From contig JAGAIP010000003.1 in NCBI GenBank assembly GCA_017626495.1, forward strand, positions 450,848 through 514,847: a stretch of 64,000 bases of DNA. Reading direction: 5' to 3'. This stretch comes from Clostridia bacterium (GTDB taxonomy: Bacteria > Bacillota > Clostridia > Christensenellales > Borkfalkiaceae). Shown piece by piece: positions 9,568 to 17,499 of this stretch. The translations under genes and the position numbers were made by a program. The notes beneath the pieces were generated by a model. That model made no database searches and had not been told where the DNA came from. It was given only the letters and a program-made list of their open reading frames with translations. Position 1 is the stretch's first letter. Each line of letters starts with the position of its first letter.

Positions 9568-10053
9568 ATGTTTGTAAAAGGAAACGTTTTCAAATACGGA
9601 AACGACGTCGATACGGACGTCATCATTCCGGCAAGATACCTCAACACCTCTTCCGCAGAGGAGCTCGCTTCCCACTGCATGGAAGATATTGACGCAGAGT
9701 TCGTAAAGAACGTGCAAAAGGGCGATATCATGGTGGCGGAAGACAACTTCGGTTGCGGTTCTTCCAGAGAGCACGCTCCCCTCGCCATCAAGACGAGCGG
9801 AATCTCCCTCGTCATTGCAAACTCGTTCGCGAGAATCTTCTATCGGAATGCCATCAACATCGGACTTCCCATTCTCGAATGTCCCGAGGCGGTCAAATCC
9901 ATCAAAAAGGGAGATATCGTCTCCTGCGAACTCTCGACGGGGCTCATCAAGAATGAAACGACGGGCGAAACCTTCCGTGCAGAGCCCTTCCCTCCCTTCA
10001 TTCAAAAGATTATCGACGCAGGCGGACTCATTAAGTCCATTTCCAAACAATAA
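9568..10053 (+). CDS. leuD: 3-isopropylmalate dehydratase, small subunit
   Basis: Swivel-domain partner of LeuC. 161 residues, with the small-subunit motifs [14 protein letters not shown] near the N-terminus and [13 protein letters not shown] (about residues 60-72). TAAGGAG precedes the start, 9 bp after leuC. The size matches the short LeuC beside it. Confidence 0.96.
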   Translation: MFVKGNVFKYGNDVDTDVIIPARYLNTSSAEELASHCMEDIDAEFVKNVQKGDIMVAEDNFGCGSSREHAPLAIKTSGISLVIANSFARIFYRNAINIGLPILECPEAVKSIKKGDIVSCELSTGLIKNETTGETFRAEPFPPFIQKIIDAGGLIKSISKQ

Positions 10054-10062
10054 GGAGTTACC

Positions 10063-11139
10063 ATGAATTACAACATCGCAGTGCTTGCAGGCGACGGCAT
10101 CGGTCCCGAAATTACGGACGGAGCGATCAAAGTTCTGAAAAAAATCGGAGAAGCGTACGGACACACCTTCTCCTTTACCCATTACCTGATGGGCGGTTGC
10201 GCCATCGACGCATACGGTTGCCCCCTTCCCGAAGAGACGGTCAAGGGATGCCTTGCTTCCGATTCCGTTCTGCTCGGCGCGGTGGGAGGTCCGAAATGGG
10301 ACGCTCTCCCCGGAAATCAAAGACCTGAAAAGGGACTTCTCGGCATCAGAAAGGCGCTCGGACTTTATTCCAACATTCGCCCTGCCAAGCTTTGGTCGTC
10401 CCTCGCCCACGCGTCTCCCTTAAAATACGAACTCGTCAAAGACGGCATAGAGATCATCATCGTGCGCGAACTCATCGGAGGTATCTACTTCGGCGAGCGC
10501 GGCGTAGATATGATCGACGGCGAACCCTCCGCTTGGGACACCGAGAGATACTCCGTACACGAAATCGAACGCATCACACGTATCGCATGCGAACTTGCCA
10601 TGAAACGCACGAAAACCATCGTTTCCGTCGATAAGGCGAACGTACTCGAATCTTCTCGTCTTTGGAGAAAGACCGTACACGAGTATGCGGCAAAGAACTA
10701 CCCCGAAATCACGGTAAAAGACGTACTTGTAGACAACATGGCGATGCAGATCGTCAAAAATCCCGCACAGTTTGACGTAGTCGTGACTTCCAACATCTTC
10801 GGAGACATTCTTTCCGACGAAGCGGCTCAGGTCACGGGCTCCATCGGCATGCTCGCGTCCTCTTCCCTCGGCGACACCTCGCTCGGTCTGTATGAACCCA
10901 TTCACGGCTCCGCGCCGGACATTGCAGGGCAGGATCTCGCCAACCCCATCGCGACTATTCTCGCGGCAGGCATGATGCTCCGCGACTCGTTCGGGCTCGT
11001 CAAGGAGAACGAGGCGATCGAGAAAGCCATTCAATCCGTACTCGACGAAGGGTATCGCACCGCGGATATTTACTCCGAAGGCATGATCAAAATCGGCGGC
11101 AAAGAGATGGCTGACAGAATCGCAAACGCCATTCGTTAA
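10063..11139 (+). CDS. leuB: 3-isopropylmalate dehydrogenase
   Basis: NAD-dependent oxidative decarboxylase that makes 2-oxoisocaproate, the last carbon-skeleton step to leucine. 358 residues. It has the N-terminal VLAGDGIGPEI motif, the substrate arginines around NIRPAKL and ELIGGIYFGERG, VDKANVLESSRLWR, and the cofactor/metal signature NIFGDILSDEAAQVTGSIGM. AAGGAG lies before the start, 9 bp after leuD. The pathway entry enzyme LeuA is not in the window. Confidence 0.97.
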   Translation: MNYNIAVLAGDGIGPEITDGAIKVLKKIGEAYGHTFSFTHYLMGGCAIDAYGCPLPEETVKGCLASDSVLLGAVGGPKWDALPGNQRPEKGLLGIRKALGLYSNIRPAKLWSSLAHASPLKYELVKDGIEIIIVRELIGGIYFGERGVDMIDGEPSAWDTERYSVHEIERITRIACELAMKRTKTIVSVDKANVLESSRLWRKTVHEYAAKNYPEITVKDVLVDNMAMQIVKNPAQFDVVVTSNIFGDILSDEAAQVTGSIGMLASSSLGDTSLGLYEPIHGSAPDIAGQDLANPIATILAAGMMLRDSFGLVKENEAIEKAIQSVLDEGYRTADIYSEGMIKIGGKEMADRIANAIR

Positions 11140-11145
11140 ATAACG

Positions 11146-11171
11146 GTCCGACGTACGTCGGACTTCTTTTT
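11146..11171 (+). terminator. Intrinsic terminator between leuB and proB
   Basis: An 18-bp perfect palindrome, GTCCGACGTACGTCGGAC (11146-11163), followed by TTCTTTTT. It ends only about 8 bp before the proB ATG, so proBA depends on read-through or on a promoter lying inside leuB. Confidence 0.75.
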
Positions 11172-11178
11172 GAGACCC

Positions 11179-11940
11179 ATGAGAATTGTCATTAAAATCG
11201 GAACTTCAACCCTTGCATACAAGACGGGCAGGCTCAACATCAACCTGATGGAATCCCTCTGTAAGACGATCAGCGATTTGAAAAACGCAGGACACGAGAT
11301 CATTCTCGTCTCTTCAGGCGCGATCGGCATGGGCGTGGGGAAGCTTTCGCTCGCCGAACGCCCCAAAGACATGCCCACCAAACAGGCGGCGGCAGCCGTC
11401 GGACAATGCGAACTCATGTACCGCTACGACAGACTGTTTTCCGAATACAACCACACCGTGGCGCAGATCCTCATCACTGGCGAGGACGTGGAGAACGAAG
11501 AGAGGCATCGCAGATTCCGCGACACCGTATTCCGCCTTTTGGAACTTGGCGCGCTCCCCGTCATCAATGAAAACGATACCGTCTCCACGGCGGAGATCGC
11601 AGTCGGCGACAATGACACGCTCTCGGCAATCGTCGCGACAAGCGTAAACGCCGACCTTCTCATTCTCCTTTCCGACATCGACGGACTGTACTCCGCCGAT
11701 CCCCGAAAGGACAAAAACGCGACGCTTATCCCCACCGTAGACAAACTGACGGACGAAATCATGACGCTTGCGGGCGGAGCAGGCTCTTCTCTCGGCACGG
11801 GAGGCATGGCGACGAAACTCCGCGCGGCGAAAATTTGCACCGGACGCGGAATCCCCATGGTGATCGCAAACGGCAGTCGCCCCGAACGTCTCTATGACGT
11901 CGTCGCAGGAAAATCCGTAGGAACGAGGTTTAACGCATGA
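11179..11940 (+). CDS. proB: Glutamate 5-kinase
   Basis: Phosphorylates the gamma-carboxylate of glutamate, the first and normally proline-inhibited step of proline synthesis. 253 residues from ATG 11179 (an upstream in-frame TTG at 11170 lies in the terminator T-run and is unlikely). Amino-acid-kinase motifs: [34 protein letters not shown] and [19 protein letters not shown]. It lacks the C-terminal PUA domain of the long E. coli form, a known short variant. The ribosome site is weak. It overlaps proA by 4 bp. Confidence 0.95.
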   Translation: MRIVIKIGTSTLAYKTGRLNINLMESLCKTISDLKNAGHEIILVSSGAIGMGVGKLSLAERPKDMPTKQAAAAVGQCELMYRYDRLFSEYNHTVAQILITGEDVENEERHRRFRDTVFRLLELGALPVINENDTVSTAEIAVGDNDTLSAIVATSVNADLLILLSDIDGLYSADPRKDKNATLIPTVDKLTDEIMTLAGGAGSSLGTGGMATKLRAAKICTGRGIPMVIANGSRPERLYDVVAGKSVGTRFNA

Positions 11941-13181
11941 CCACACAGCAAATTCTCGAACGAGCAAAGCAGGCGAAACGCTCTTTGCTCCTCTCTACCA
12001 AACAGAAAAACGACGCGCTTCTCGCCATGGCGGATTCTCTCCTTCGCTATGAAGAAGAGATCTTACGGGCGAACGCAGAGGACGTAGCGGCGGCGAGGGA
12101 GACGATCTCCCCCGTCATGATCGACCGCCTCGCCCTTTCTCACGACCGCCTCGTCGGCATGGCGGACGGAATCCGTCACGTCGTTACCCTTGACGATCCC
12201 GTCGGGGAGATCTTGGGAGACTATACGCGCAAAGACGGACTTAATATCAGGAAGATCGCCGTTCCCATGGGCGTCGTCGCCATCATCTACGAAAGCCGCC
12301 CCAACGTCACTTCCGACGCCGCCGCTCTCGCTTTGAAAAGCGGAAACGTATGCGTTCTCCGCACGGGAAAAGAGGCGCACCGCTCCGCGTCCGCCATCGT
12401 TGCCGCGATGCGCGAAGGACTTCGCGCCGCAAACGTGGACGAAAACGCATTGAATCTCATCGAGGACACCTCTCGAGAAAGCGCAAACGCGCTCATGACG
12501 GCAGTCGGTTACGTCGATTTGCTCATTCCGCGCGGCGGGAAAGGGCTTATCGAGGCTTGCGTAAAGAATGCGAAAGTCCCCTGCATTCAAACGGGTACGG
12601 GAATCTGCCACGCCTTCATCGACGAGACGGCGGATCAAGACAAGGCGCTCTCTATCGTGGAAAACGGAAAGACGAGCCGTCCTTCCGTATGCAACGCGAT
12701 GGAAGTTTGCCTCGTCCACGAAAAAATCGCCCCTCTGTTTTTGCCGAAACTTTGGGAGCGCCTGCAAAAAAAGAACGTGATTTTCTACGCCGACGAAAAG
12801 GCGTTCGCCCTGTTGCAAGGCAGAGAGAATTGCTTCCTTGCCGGGGAAAACGATTTCGACACCGAATTTTTGGATTATAAACTCGCCGTCAAAGTAGTCT
12901 CTTCCGTAGACGAGGCAATCGCGCACATCGCAAAGCATTCCACGGGACACAGCGAATGTATCGTGACGCAAGATAAGGAAAACGCATCGCGCTTTACTTC
13001 TCTTGTAGACAGCGCCGCCGTGTACGTCAACGCGTCCACGCGCTTTACGGACGGAGGTGAGTTCGGTCTCGGCTGCGAAATGGGCATTTCCACGCAAAAG
13101 CTCCACGCGCGCGGCCCGATGGGGCTCAGAGAGCTGACGACCTACAAGTACGTCATCGTCGGAGACGGTCATATCCGTTAA
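11937..13181 (+). CDS. proA: Glutamate-5-semialdehyde dehydrogenase (gamma-glutamyl phosphate reductase)
   Basis: Reduces gamma-glutamyl phosphate with NADPH to glutamate semialdehyde, the step after ProB. 414 residues of the aldehyde-dehydrogenase fold. The catalytic cysteine is in [10 protein letters not shown], and the ProA signature is [20 protein letters not shown]. The ATGA overlap with proB couples translation, which suits channelling of the unstable acyl-phosphate between the two enzymes. Confidence 0.97.
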   Translation: MTTQQILERAKQAKRSLLLSTKQKNDALLAMADSLLRYEEEILRANAEDVAAARETISPVMIDRLALSHDRLVGMADGIRHVVTLDDPVGEILGDYTRKDGLNIRKIAVPMGVVAIIYESRPNVTSDAAALALKSGNVCVLRTGKEAHRSASAIVAAMREGLRAANVDENALNLIEDTSRESANALMTAVGYVDLLIPRGGKGLIEACVKNAKVPCIQTGTGICHAFIDETADQDKALSIVENGKTSRPSVCNAMEVCLVHEKIAPLFLPKLWERLQKKNVIFYADEKAFALLQGRENCFLAGENDFDTEFLDYKLAVKVVSSVDEAIAHIAKHSTGHSECIVTQDKENASRFTSLVDSAAVYVNASTRFTDGGEFGLGCEMGISTQKLHARGPMGLRELTTYKYVIVGDGHIR

Positions 13182-13214
13182 TACTTCCTTTTCCGTCTAT
13201 CCTTTTCTCCATAG

Positions 13215-13259
13215 AAAGAGATAATCTGCTTTCCCTTTGAAAGCAGATTATCTCTTTTT
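13215..13259. terminator. Strong bidirectional terminator, proA / yggS
   Basis: A perfect 19-bp stem (13215-13233 with 13239-13257) and a 5-nt loop, flanked by A and T runs, between two convergent operons. Confidence 0.92.
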
Positions 13260-13279
13260 CCTATAAAGAAAACGGTTTT

Positions 13280-13960
13280 TCAACCGTCTTTTTTCGCGAC
13301 GGGACGCGCTCCGAAAAGAGCCGTTCCGATTCGAATCATATTGCTTCCGTGCTCTACGCACAGTTTCCAGTCTCCGCTCATGCCCATGGAGAGATACTCC
13401 GCGCTACCGTTCTCCTCGCGATAAGCGTCGTAAAGGGAGCGCATCTTTTCGACGAGAGAAGAAAGATACCCTTCGTCGTCGGAAATGGGGAGCATTGCCA
13501 TGAATCCTTTCACGTTGAGCCCTGCGCGCGCGTGAATTTCCCTCGCACGCTCCAAAGCCTCGCCGTATTCGAATCCGCCCTTGCTCTCTTCACAGCCGAT
13601 GTTGACCTGAACCAACACGTTCGTGACTACGCCTGCACGGACGGAACGTTTATCGAGCTCTTCTACGAGCTCCATTCTGTCGAGCGACTGAATGAGATCC
13701 GTCTTTCCGATGAGATATTTCACTTTATTCGTCTGCAAGTGCCCGATGAACTGACGGGAAGCGCCGCGAATGGAATCAAATTTTTCCTTGAATTCCTGCA
13801 CGTGGTTATCCCCGATCGCCTCGATTCCTGCGTCGATCGCCTCTTGAATCTCCTCTACCGTGCGGAACTTGACTGCGGCAACCAGCGTTACCTTTTCTCC
13901 GTATTTGTTCTGCGGAACGGAAGAGAGAACCTCTTTCACCCTATTTGTAATTTCCGACAT
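13280..13960 (-). CDS. yggS: YggS/PROSC-family pyridoxal phosphate homeostasis protein
   Basis: PLP-binding protein that keeps free pyridoxal phosphate and vitamin-B6-dependent metabolism in balance; no catalytic activity is known for the family. 226 residues with an alanine-racemase-like TIM barrel. The PLP lysine is Lys31 (LVAAVKFRT), and the C-terminal signature is SMGMSGDWKLCVEHGSNMIR. It is the last gene of the dagK-spoIIE-yggS run, 9 bp after the phosphatase. Confidence 0.94.
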   Translation of the reverse strand: MSEITNRVKEVLSSVPQNKYGEKVTLVAAVKFRTVEEIQEAIDAGIEAIGDNHVQEFKEKFDSIRGASRQFIGHLQTNKVKYLIGKTDLIQSLDRMELVEELDKRSVRAGVVTNVLVQVNIGCEESKGGFEYGEALERAREIHARAGLNVKGFMAMLPISDDEGYLSSLVEKMRSLYDAYREENGSAEYLSMGMSGDWKLCVEHGSNMIRIGTALFGARPVAKKDG

Positions 13961-13969
13961 ATTCCTCTC

Positions 13970-15037
13970 CTAATTCAGCACAAACGCGATGGCGGTGAGG
14001 TCGTCGTTCACCGTCTCGCAAAATTCGTACAGCTCCGCTTTGAGCCTGTCAATGAACGATTGCGCCGTGTGCGTGCGCATGAGCACGGACTCCACCCGTT
14101 CGATTCCGAATTGTTCGCCGTATTTGTTTTTGCTCTCCACGATACCGTCCGTCAACAGTACGAGCATATCTCCCGACGCGTAGTACATGACGTTATCGCG
14201 GTAGTCGAATTCCATCCAGTTCGAGATAGGCGCGGACGGATAGGCGATCTCGTTGATTTTGAACCCGTTCTTTAACAGAATGGGAACGACGTGTCCCGCC
14301 GCGGAATAGGTGATCGTGCGGTTTACAGGGTCGATGCGCACCGCCTCCGCCGTGATATACGAACGTTCGTCCATGTTGAGCTCGGAAAACTTCGCGTTGA
14401 GTTTTTGCAGCGCCTTGGCAGGAGACGGCTCGCTCTTATCCCAACCGGCTTTGACGAATCCCGACAATAGTCCTGCCGAAATGCCCTTGCCCGAAACGTC
14501 CGCGACGAGTCCGACCGTATCTCCGCCGATTTCATAAATATCGGGAAGGTCTCCCCCGATTTCCCTGCAAGGATGATAGAGATACGCATAGGACAGTTCG
14601 CCCACGCCGCTTCCCGAGGGCAAAAGCCGCCGCTGAATGGACTGCGCGCTTTTGAGTTCCCGTGCGATTTCCGTCTGATAACTGTCGTCTAAAATGCCGA
14701 GGGCATACTTTCCCAGCTTTCTCACCTTGATTTGCAGGGCGAGGTGCGCCGTACCGTTTTCATCCTCGACGGGCATGACGAGCTTATGAAAATCCTCTTT
14801 TCCGCGTTCGAGCGTCTCCTTGAACGCGAGCTTAAAAGGGCATACCTCGCATTCCTTGCCGTTTCCGCATTTTTCGCTCAGCGTGCAACGGAGCACGTCG
14901 TGCAAACTGCCCTCGATTTTTCCGTCCTTAAAATGTTGACGGAAAGACGCGTTCGTATAGCGGACGCGGTACTTTTTATCCAACACGACGACGCCCGTCG
15001 GTATGAAATTGAGAATGGCTTTATACAAATGAAACAT
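13970..15037 (-). CDS. PAS-domain PP2C/SpoIIE-type protein phosphatase with a cysteine cluster
   Basis: 355 residues. An N-terminal PAS-like sensor (about 8-110, beginning FIPTGVVVLDKKYRVRYTNA) contains four close cysteines, Cys51, Cys57, Cys63 and Cys66. A SpoIIE/RsbU-type phosphatase domain (about 150-355) follows, with EIGGDLPDIYEIGGD and LVADVSGKGISAGLLSG carrying the metal-binding aspartates. The family dephosphorylates anti-anti-sigma proteins. No anti-sigma gene lies nearby, so the target is unknown. The cysteines could bind a metal, an Fe-S cluster or sense redox state (inference). It starts 3 bp after dagK. Confidence 0.88.
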   Translation of the reverse strand: MFHLYKAILNFIPTGVVVLDKKYRVRYTNASFRQHFKDGKIEGSLHDVLRCTLSEKCGNGKECEVCPFKLAFKETLERGKEDFHKLVMPVEDENGTAHLALQIKVRKLGKYALGILDDSYQTEIARELKSAQSIQRRLLPSGSGVGELSYAYLYHPCREIGGDLPDIYEIGGDTVGLVADVSGKGISAGLLSGFVKAGWDKSEPSPAKALQKLNAKFSELNMDERSYITAEAVRIDPVNRTITYSAAGHVVPILLKNGFKINEIAYPSAPISNWMEFDYRDNVMYYASGDMLVLLTDGIVESKNKYGEQFGIERVESVLMRTHTAQSFIDRLKAELYEFCETVNDDLTAIAFVLN

Positions 15038-15040
15038 GAT

Positions 15041-15907
15041 TCAGTTGCGATAGATATTGATTCCGTTTTTTTGAATAGACGCCTGAAAGGGAATCCCTCC
15101 GTACAGTTCCCCGTCGTACTGAATGATAAAGCACTGGTCGGGAACGATATTCACCTCTTCCACGAGCATATGCGTGGTTGCGGGGAGTTCAAGCACTTTT
15201 CCTCTGACGAGCGCAAGCATAGCAAGGAGTTTTTTGAATCCTTTCAGATAATCCACGATGACGAGATCGAGTTGATTGTCGTCGACTTTTGCGTCGGGAC
15301 AGATCTTCATTCCGCCGCCGAACATTCCGCCGTTACAGAGTACGGCGAGAAACGCATGATAGCGCTTCGTCTCTCCGTTCACCGTGCATTCAAATTCATT
15401 GCCCTTGAAATGCCTGATCGAATCGAGCAGACACTTCCAGTAACGCACTTTACCCAAAAGCTTGCTCGCTTTACAACGCTGCAATACGTCCACGTCGATT
15501 CCCGTGCCGACGGAATTGAGGCTTCGCACGCCTCCGCATACGATATAATCGCAGGGCTTGGGCTCGGTATGTAAAATGAGATCCATGGCTTTGTTGATAT
15601 TCAAGGGAATGCCTGCAAACGTAGAAAAATCGTTTGCCGTACCGGCAGGAAGCAGTCCGAGCCGAACGAGAGAAGGATCTGAAAGACCGTTGAGCACCTC
15701 GTTGAACGTGCCGTCGCCGCCAAAGGCAACGATGTCTCTTTCTCCGCTTTGCGTCAGTTCCCTCGCAATCTGCGTGGCGTGTCCCGGATATTCCGTGTAG
15801 TGAACGATATAGTCTTTGTTGTTCTCGCGAAAGATCGCTTCCGCCTTTTTGAGTTTCTTTTTTGATCTACCCGTACACGCATTGGGATTGACAATCACAT
15901 GGTACAT
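15041..15907 (-). CDS. Diacylglycerol/lipid kinase family protein (YegS/DgkB type)
   Basis: 288 residues with an N-terminal DAGK catalytic domain: VNPNACTGRSKKK, the nucleotide loop VAFGGDGTFNEVLNG, and LGLLPAGTANDFSTFAGIP. In Gram-positives this family recycles diacylglycerol to phosphatidic acid during membrane or teichoic-acid turnover; the exact lipid cannot be told from sequence. It is the first gene of a three-gene operon with an AGAGGG ribosome site, and its promoter shares its -35 box with the divergent gene. Confidence 0.9.
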   Translation of the reverse strand: MYHVIVNPNACTGRSKKKLKKAEAIFRENNKDYIVHYTEYPGHATQIARELTQSGERDIVAFGGDGTFNEVLNGLSDPSLVRLGLLPAGTANDFSTFAGIPLNINKAMDLILHTEPKPCDYIVCGGVRSLNSVGTGIDVDVLQRCKASKLLGKVRYWKCLLDSIRHFKGNEFECTVNGETKRYHAFLAVLCNGGMFGGGMKICPDAKVDDNQLDLVIVDYLKGFKKLLAMLALVRGKVLELPATTHMLVEEVNIVPDQCFIIQYDGELYGGIPFQASIQKNGINIYRN

Positions 15908-15936
15908 AATCGCCCTCTTTGGTTTTTCTTAAAAAC

Positions 15937-15988
15937 ATTATACACCATCCGCAATCAATTTGCAATTTATTTTTTTCTCTGCTATAAT
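15937..15988. promoter_or_regulatory. Two divergent promoters sharing one -35 hexamer
   Basis: The self-complementary TTGCAA at 15960-15965 is the -35 in both directions. Rightward it is 17 bp from TATAAT (15983-15988); leftward it is 17 bp from TATAAT (15937-15942). The left promoter drives dagK-spoIIE-yggS, the right one the small cupin-like gene. Confidence 0.75.
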
Positions 15989-16020
15989 AATATCATGAAA
16001 TTTTCAAAAAGGAGCATCGC

Positions 16021-16323
16021 ATGCAACTGACGCCTATACCCTTTGAGCCGCCTTACAGCGAACAGGATTTTACTTTTTCCGAAAAAAAAGTACAGGGAGC
16101 GACCATCGGAAAAAAGGACGACGCGCTCTTTATCGTCTCGCAATCGCGCTATAAACTCGAATGCGATCAAAAACACCTCGTCTATATCGCGGAGGGAAAC
16201 GGACATTTCAAGTGGAAACGGGGAGAAAAGGACTTTCACCGGGGAGAAGGGTTTCTTTTGGAGAAGATCGGGGAATACGAACTGAACGGCAGAGGAAAAT
16301 ACCTGATTATTTTTGAAAAATAA
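16021..16323 (+). CDS. Small cupin-like protein, function unknown
   Basis: A 100-residue protein with AAAGGAG before its ATG and its own promoter. The middle (HLVYIAEGNGHFKWKRGEKD) and what follows (FHRGEGFLLEKIGEYELNG) look like the beta-sandwich of a minimal single-domain cupin, with turns GNGHF and GEG in the usual places, but the usual His metal ligands are not complete. No signal peptide or membrane segment. Divergent from dagK. The cupin call is by pattern only. Confidence 0.6.
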   Translation: MQLTPIPFEPPYSEQDFTFSEKKVQGATIGKKDDALFIVSQSRYKLECDQKHLVYIAEGNGHFKWKRGEKDFHRGEGFLLEKIGEYELNGRGKYLIIFEK

Positions 16324-16335
16324 GGGCGTTTTCGA

Positions 16336-16364
16336 TTGACTGGAAGAGAAAAAACCTTTATAAT
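16336..16364 (+). promoter_or_regulatory. Promoter of rpsF-ssb-rpsR
   Basis: TTGACT (16336-16341), 17 bp, TATAAT (16359-16364). Confidence 0.8.
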
Positions 16365-16370
16365 ACCTTA

Positions 16371-16430
16371 TGCAGAAAAATCTGCAACGACCTTGCATAC
16401 CCCCGTGGTATGCCATTTAGTCCGGGAGGT
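16371..16430 (+). ncRNA. Candidate S6:S18 autoregulatory leader
   Basis: The rpsF 5' leader holds a small hairpin (TGCAGA/TCTGCA) and then GCATACC (16395-16401) paired with GGTATGC (16407-16413), closed outside by GAC/GTC, with a CCG next to the GGAGGTG ribosome site. An S6:S18-binding leader with a CCG element is known upstream of rpsF in many bacteria. Position and general shape fit; I could not check the match to the covariance model. Confidence 0.45.
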
Positions 16431-16438
16431 GAAAATCT

Positions 16439-16717
16439 ATGAAGTATGAAATGCTTTACGTCCTCGATCCCGCAATGTCCGATGAGGCAAGGGAAGCGGA
16501 AATCGCAAAGTATGAGAACACGGTAAAGGCCATGAACGGCACCGTAGTTTCCATCGACAAGTGGGGCGTGAAAAAACTTGCTTATCCCATCCGCTACAAG
16601 AACGACGGTTTCTTCGTATTGATGGCATTTGAGTCCGAAGGTGCGGTTTGCGCTGAACTTACGAGACTTGCAGGCATTTCTTCTGACGTGATGAGAGTCA
16701 TGATCACGAAGGCGTAA
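16439..16717 (+). CDS. rpsF: 30S ribosomal protein S6
   Basis: 92 residues, with the S6 hallmark MKYEMLYVLDPAMSD at the N-terminus and WGVKKLAYPIRYKNDGFF in the middle. It binds the central domain of 16S rRNA together with S18. GGAGGTG precedes the ATG. First gene of the conserved rpsF-ssb-rpsR operon. Confidence 0.98.
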   Translation: MKYEMLYVLDPAMSDEAREAEIAKYENTVKAMNGTVVSIDKWGVKKLAYPIRYKNDGFFVLMAFESEGAVCAELTRLAGISSDVMRVMITKA

Positions 16718-16728
16718 CAGGTAACAGA

Positions 16729-17151
16729 ATGAACAGAGTTTTTTTGATTGGAAATTTAACGAGAGATCCGGAGCTTGCCGAAACGAATAGCGGTGTTTCC
16801 GTCTGTCATTTCGCGATTGCGGTCAACAGAGGATTTGCCTCTGCCGACGGTGAAAGACAGACCGATTTCTTCAACGTAACCGCATGGCGCGGTACCGCCG
16901 AGAACGTCGCGAAATTCTGCAAAAAGGGCAGCAAAGTCGCTGTTTCGGGTTCTATTCAGATTCGTCAGTACGACGACAATCAGGGCAATAAGAGAACTGC
17001 GGTTGACGTCATCGCGCAGGAAGTTGAATTTTTGAACAGAGTCGGAGGCAACGGCGACTACGAAGCGCCCGTATCGTCCGCACCTGCGCCTGCAAGGGGC
17101 AAAAAACCCGTTCTCGAAGCGTATAACGACGATGACGATATGCCTTTCTAA
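16729..17151 (+). CDS. ssb: Single-stranded DNA-binding protein
   Basis: 140 residues: an OB fold (1-105, MNRVFLIGNLTRDPEL ... DFFNVTAWRGTAENVAKF), a short linker, and the acidic tip DDDDMPF that recruits replication and repair proteins. The operon position between rpsF and rpsR is typical of Firmicutes. Confidence 0.98.
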   Translation: MNRVFLIGNLTRDPELAETNSGVSVCHFAIAVNRGFASADGERQTDFFNVTAWRGTAENVAKFCKKGSKVAVSGSIQIRQYDDNQGNKRTAVDVIAQEVEFLNRVGGNGDYEAPVSSAPAPARGKKPVLEAYNDDDDMPF

Positions 17152-17178
17152 TCAAACAGGTATTTAAGGAGAAAGAAA

Positions 17179-17421
17179 ATGGAAGAAAAAACCGTTAAAA
17201 AGAGTTTTAAGAAGGTTCCCCGTAAAAAGGTTTGCCAGTTCTGCCAGGATAAAGTAGCCGCAATCGACTACAAAGACGTCAAGCTCAAGAAATTCATCAC
17301 CGAAGGAGGAAAGATCCTTCCCCGTAGAATGAGCGGAACTTGCGCAAAGCATCAGAGAGAACTCACCGTTGCAATCAAGCGCGCTCGTCAGGCAGCTCTG
17401 CTTCCTTTCAAAGGTGAATAA
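17179..17421 (+). CDS. rpsR: 30S ribosomal protein S18
   Basis: 80 residues, basic, with [24 protein letters not shown] S18 core and [17 protein letters not shown]. Cys residues in CQFC and near the C-terminus mark the zinc-type (C+) version. AAGGAG precedes the start. Confidence 0.98.
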   Translation: MEEKTVKKSFKKVPRKKVCQFCQDKVAAIDYKDVKLKKFITEGGKILPRRMSGTCAKHQRELTVAIKRARQAALLPFKGE

Positions 17422-17429
17422 GAAAAAAG

Positions 17430-17455
17430 AAAAGACTGCGTTTGCAGTCTTTTTT
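17430..17455 (+). terminator. Terminator after rpsR
   Basis: AAAGACTGC / GCAGTCTTT stem with a GTTT loop and a run of six T (17450-17455). Confidence 0.9.
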
Positions 17456-17499
17456 CATGCGAAAAAAAGGATTGATTCCACGGGCAGGAATCTTTTTTT

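Noticed and set aside
8284..10410. Over 700-codon minus-strand frame opposite leuC-leuD
   Set aside because: Shadow of conserved coding sequence; the true products are LeuC and LeuD.
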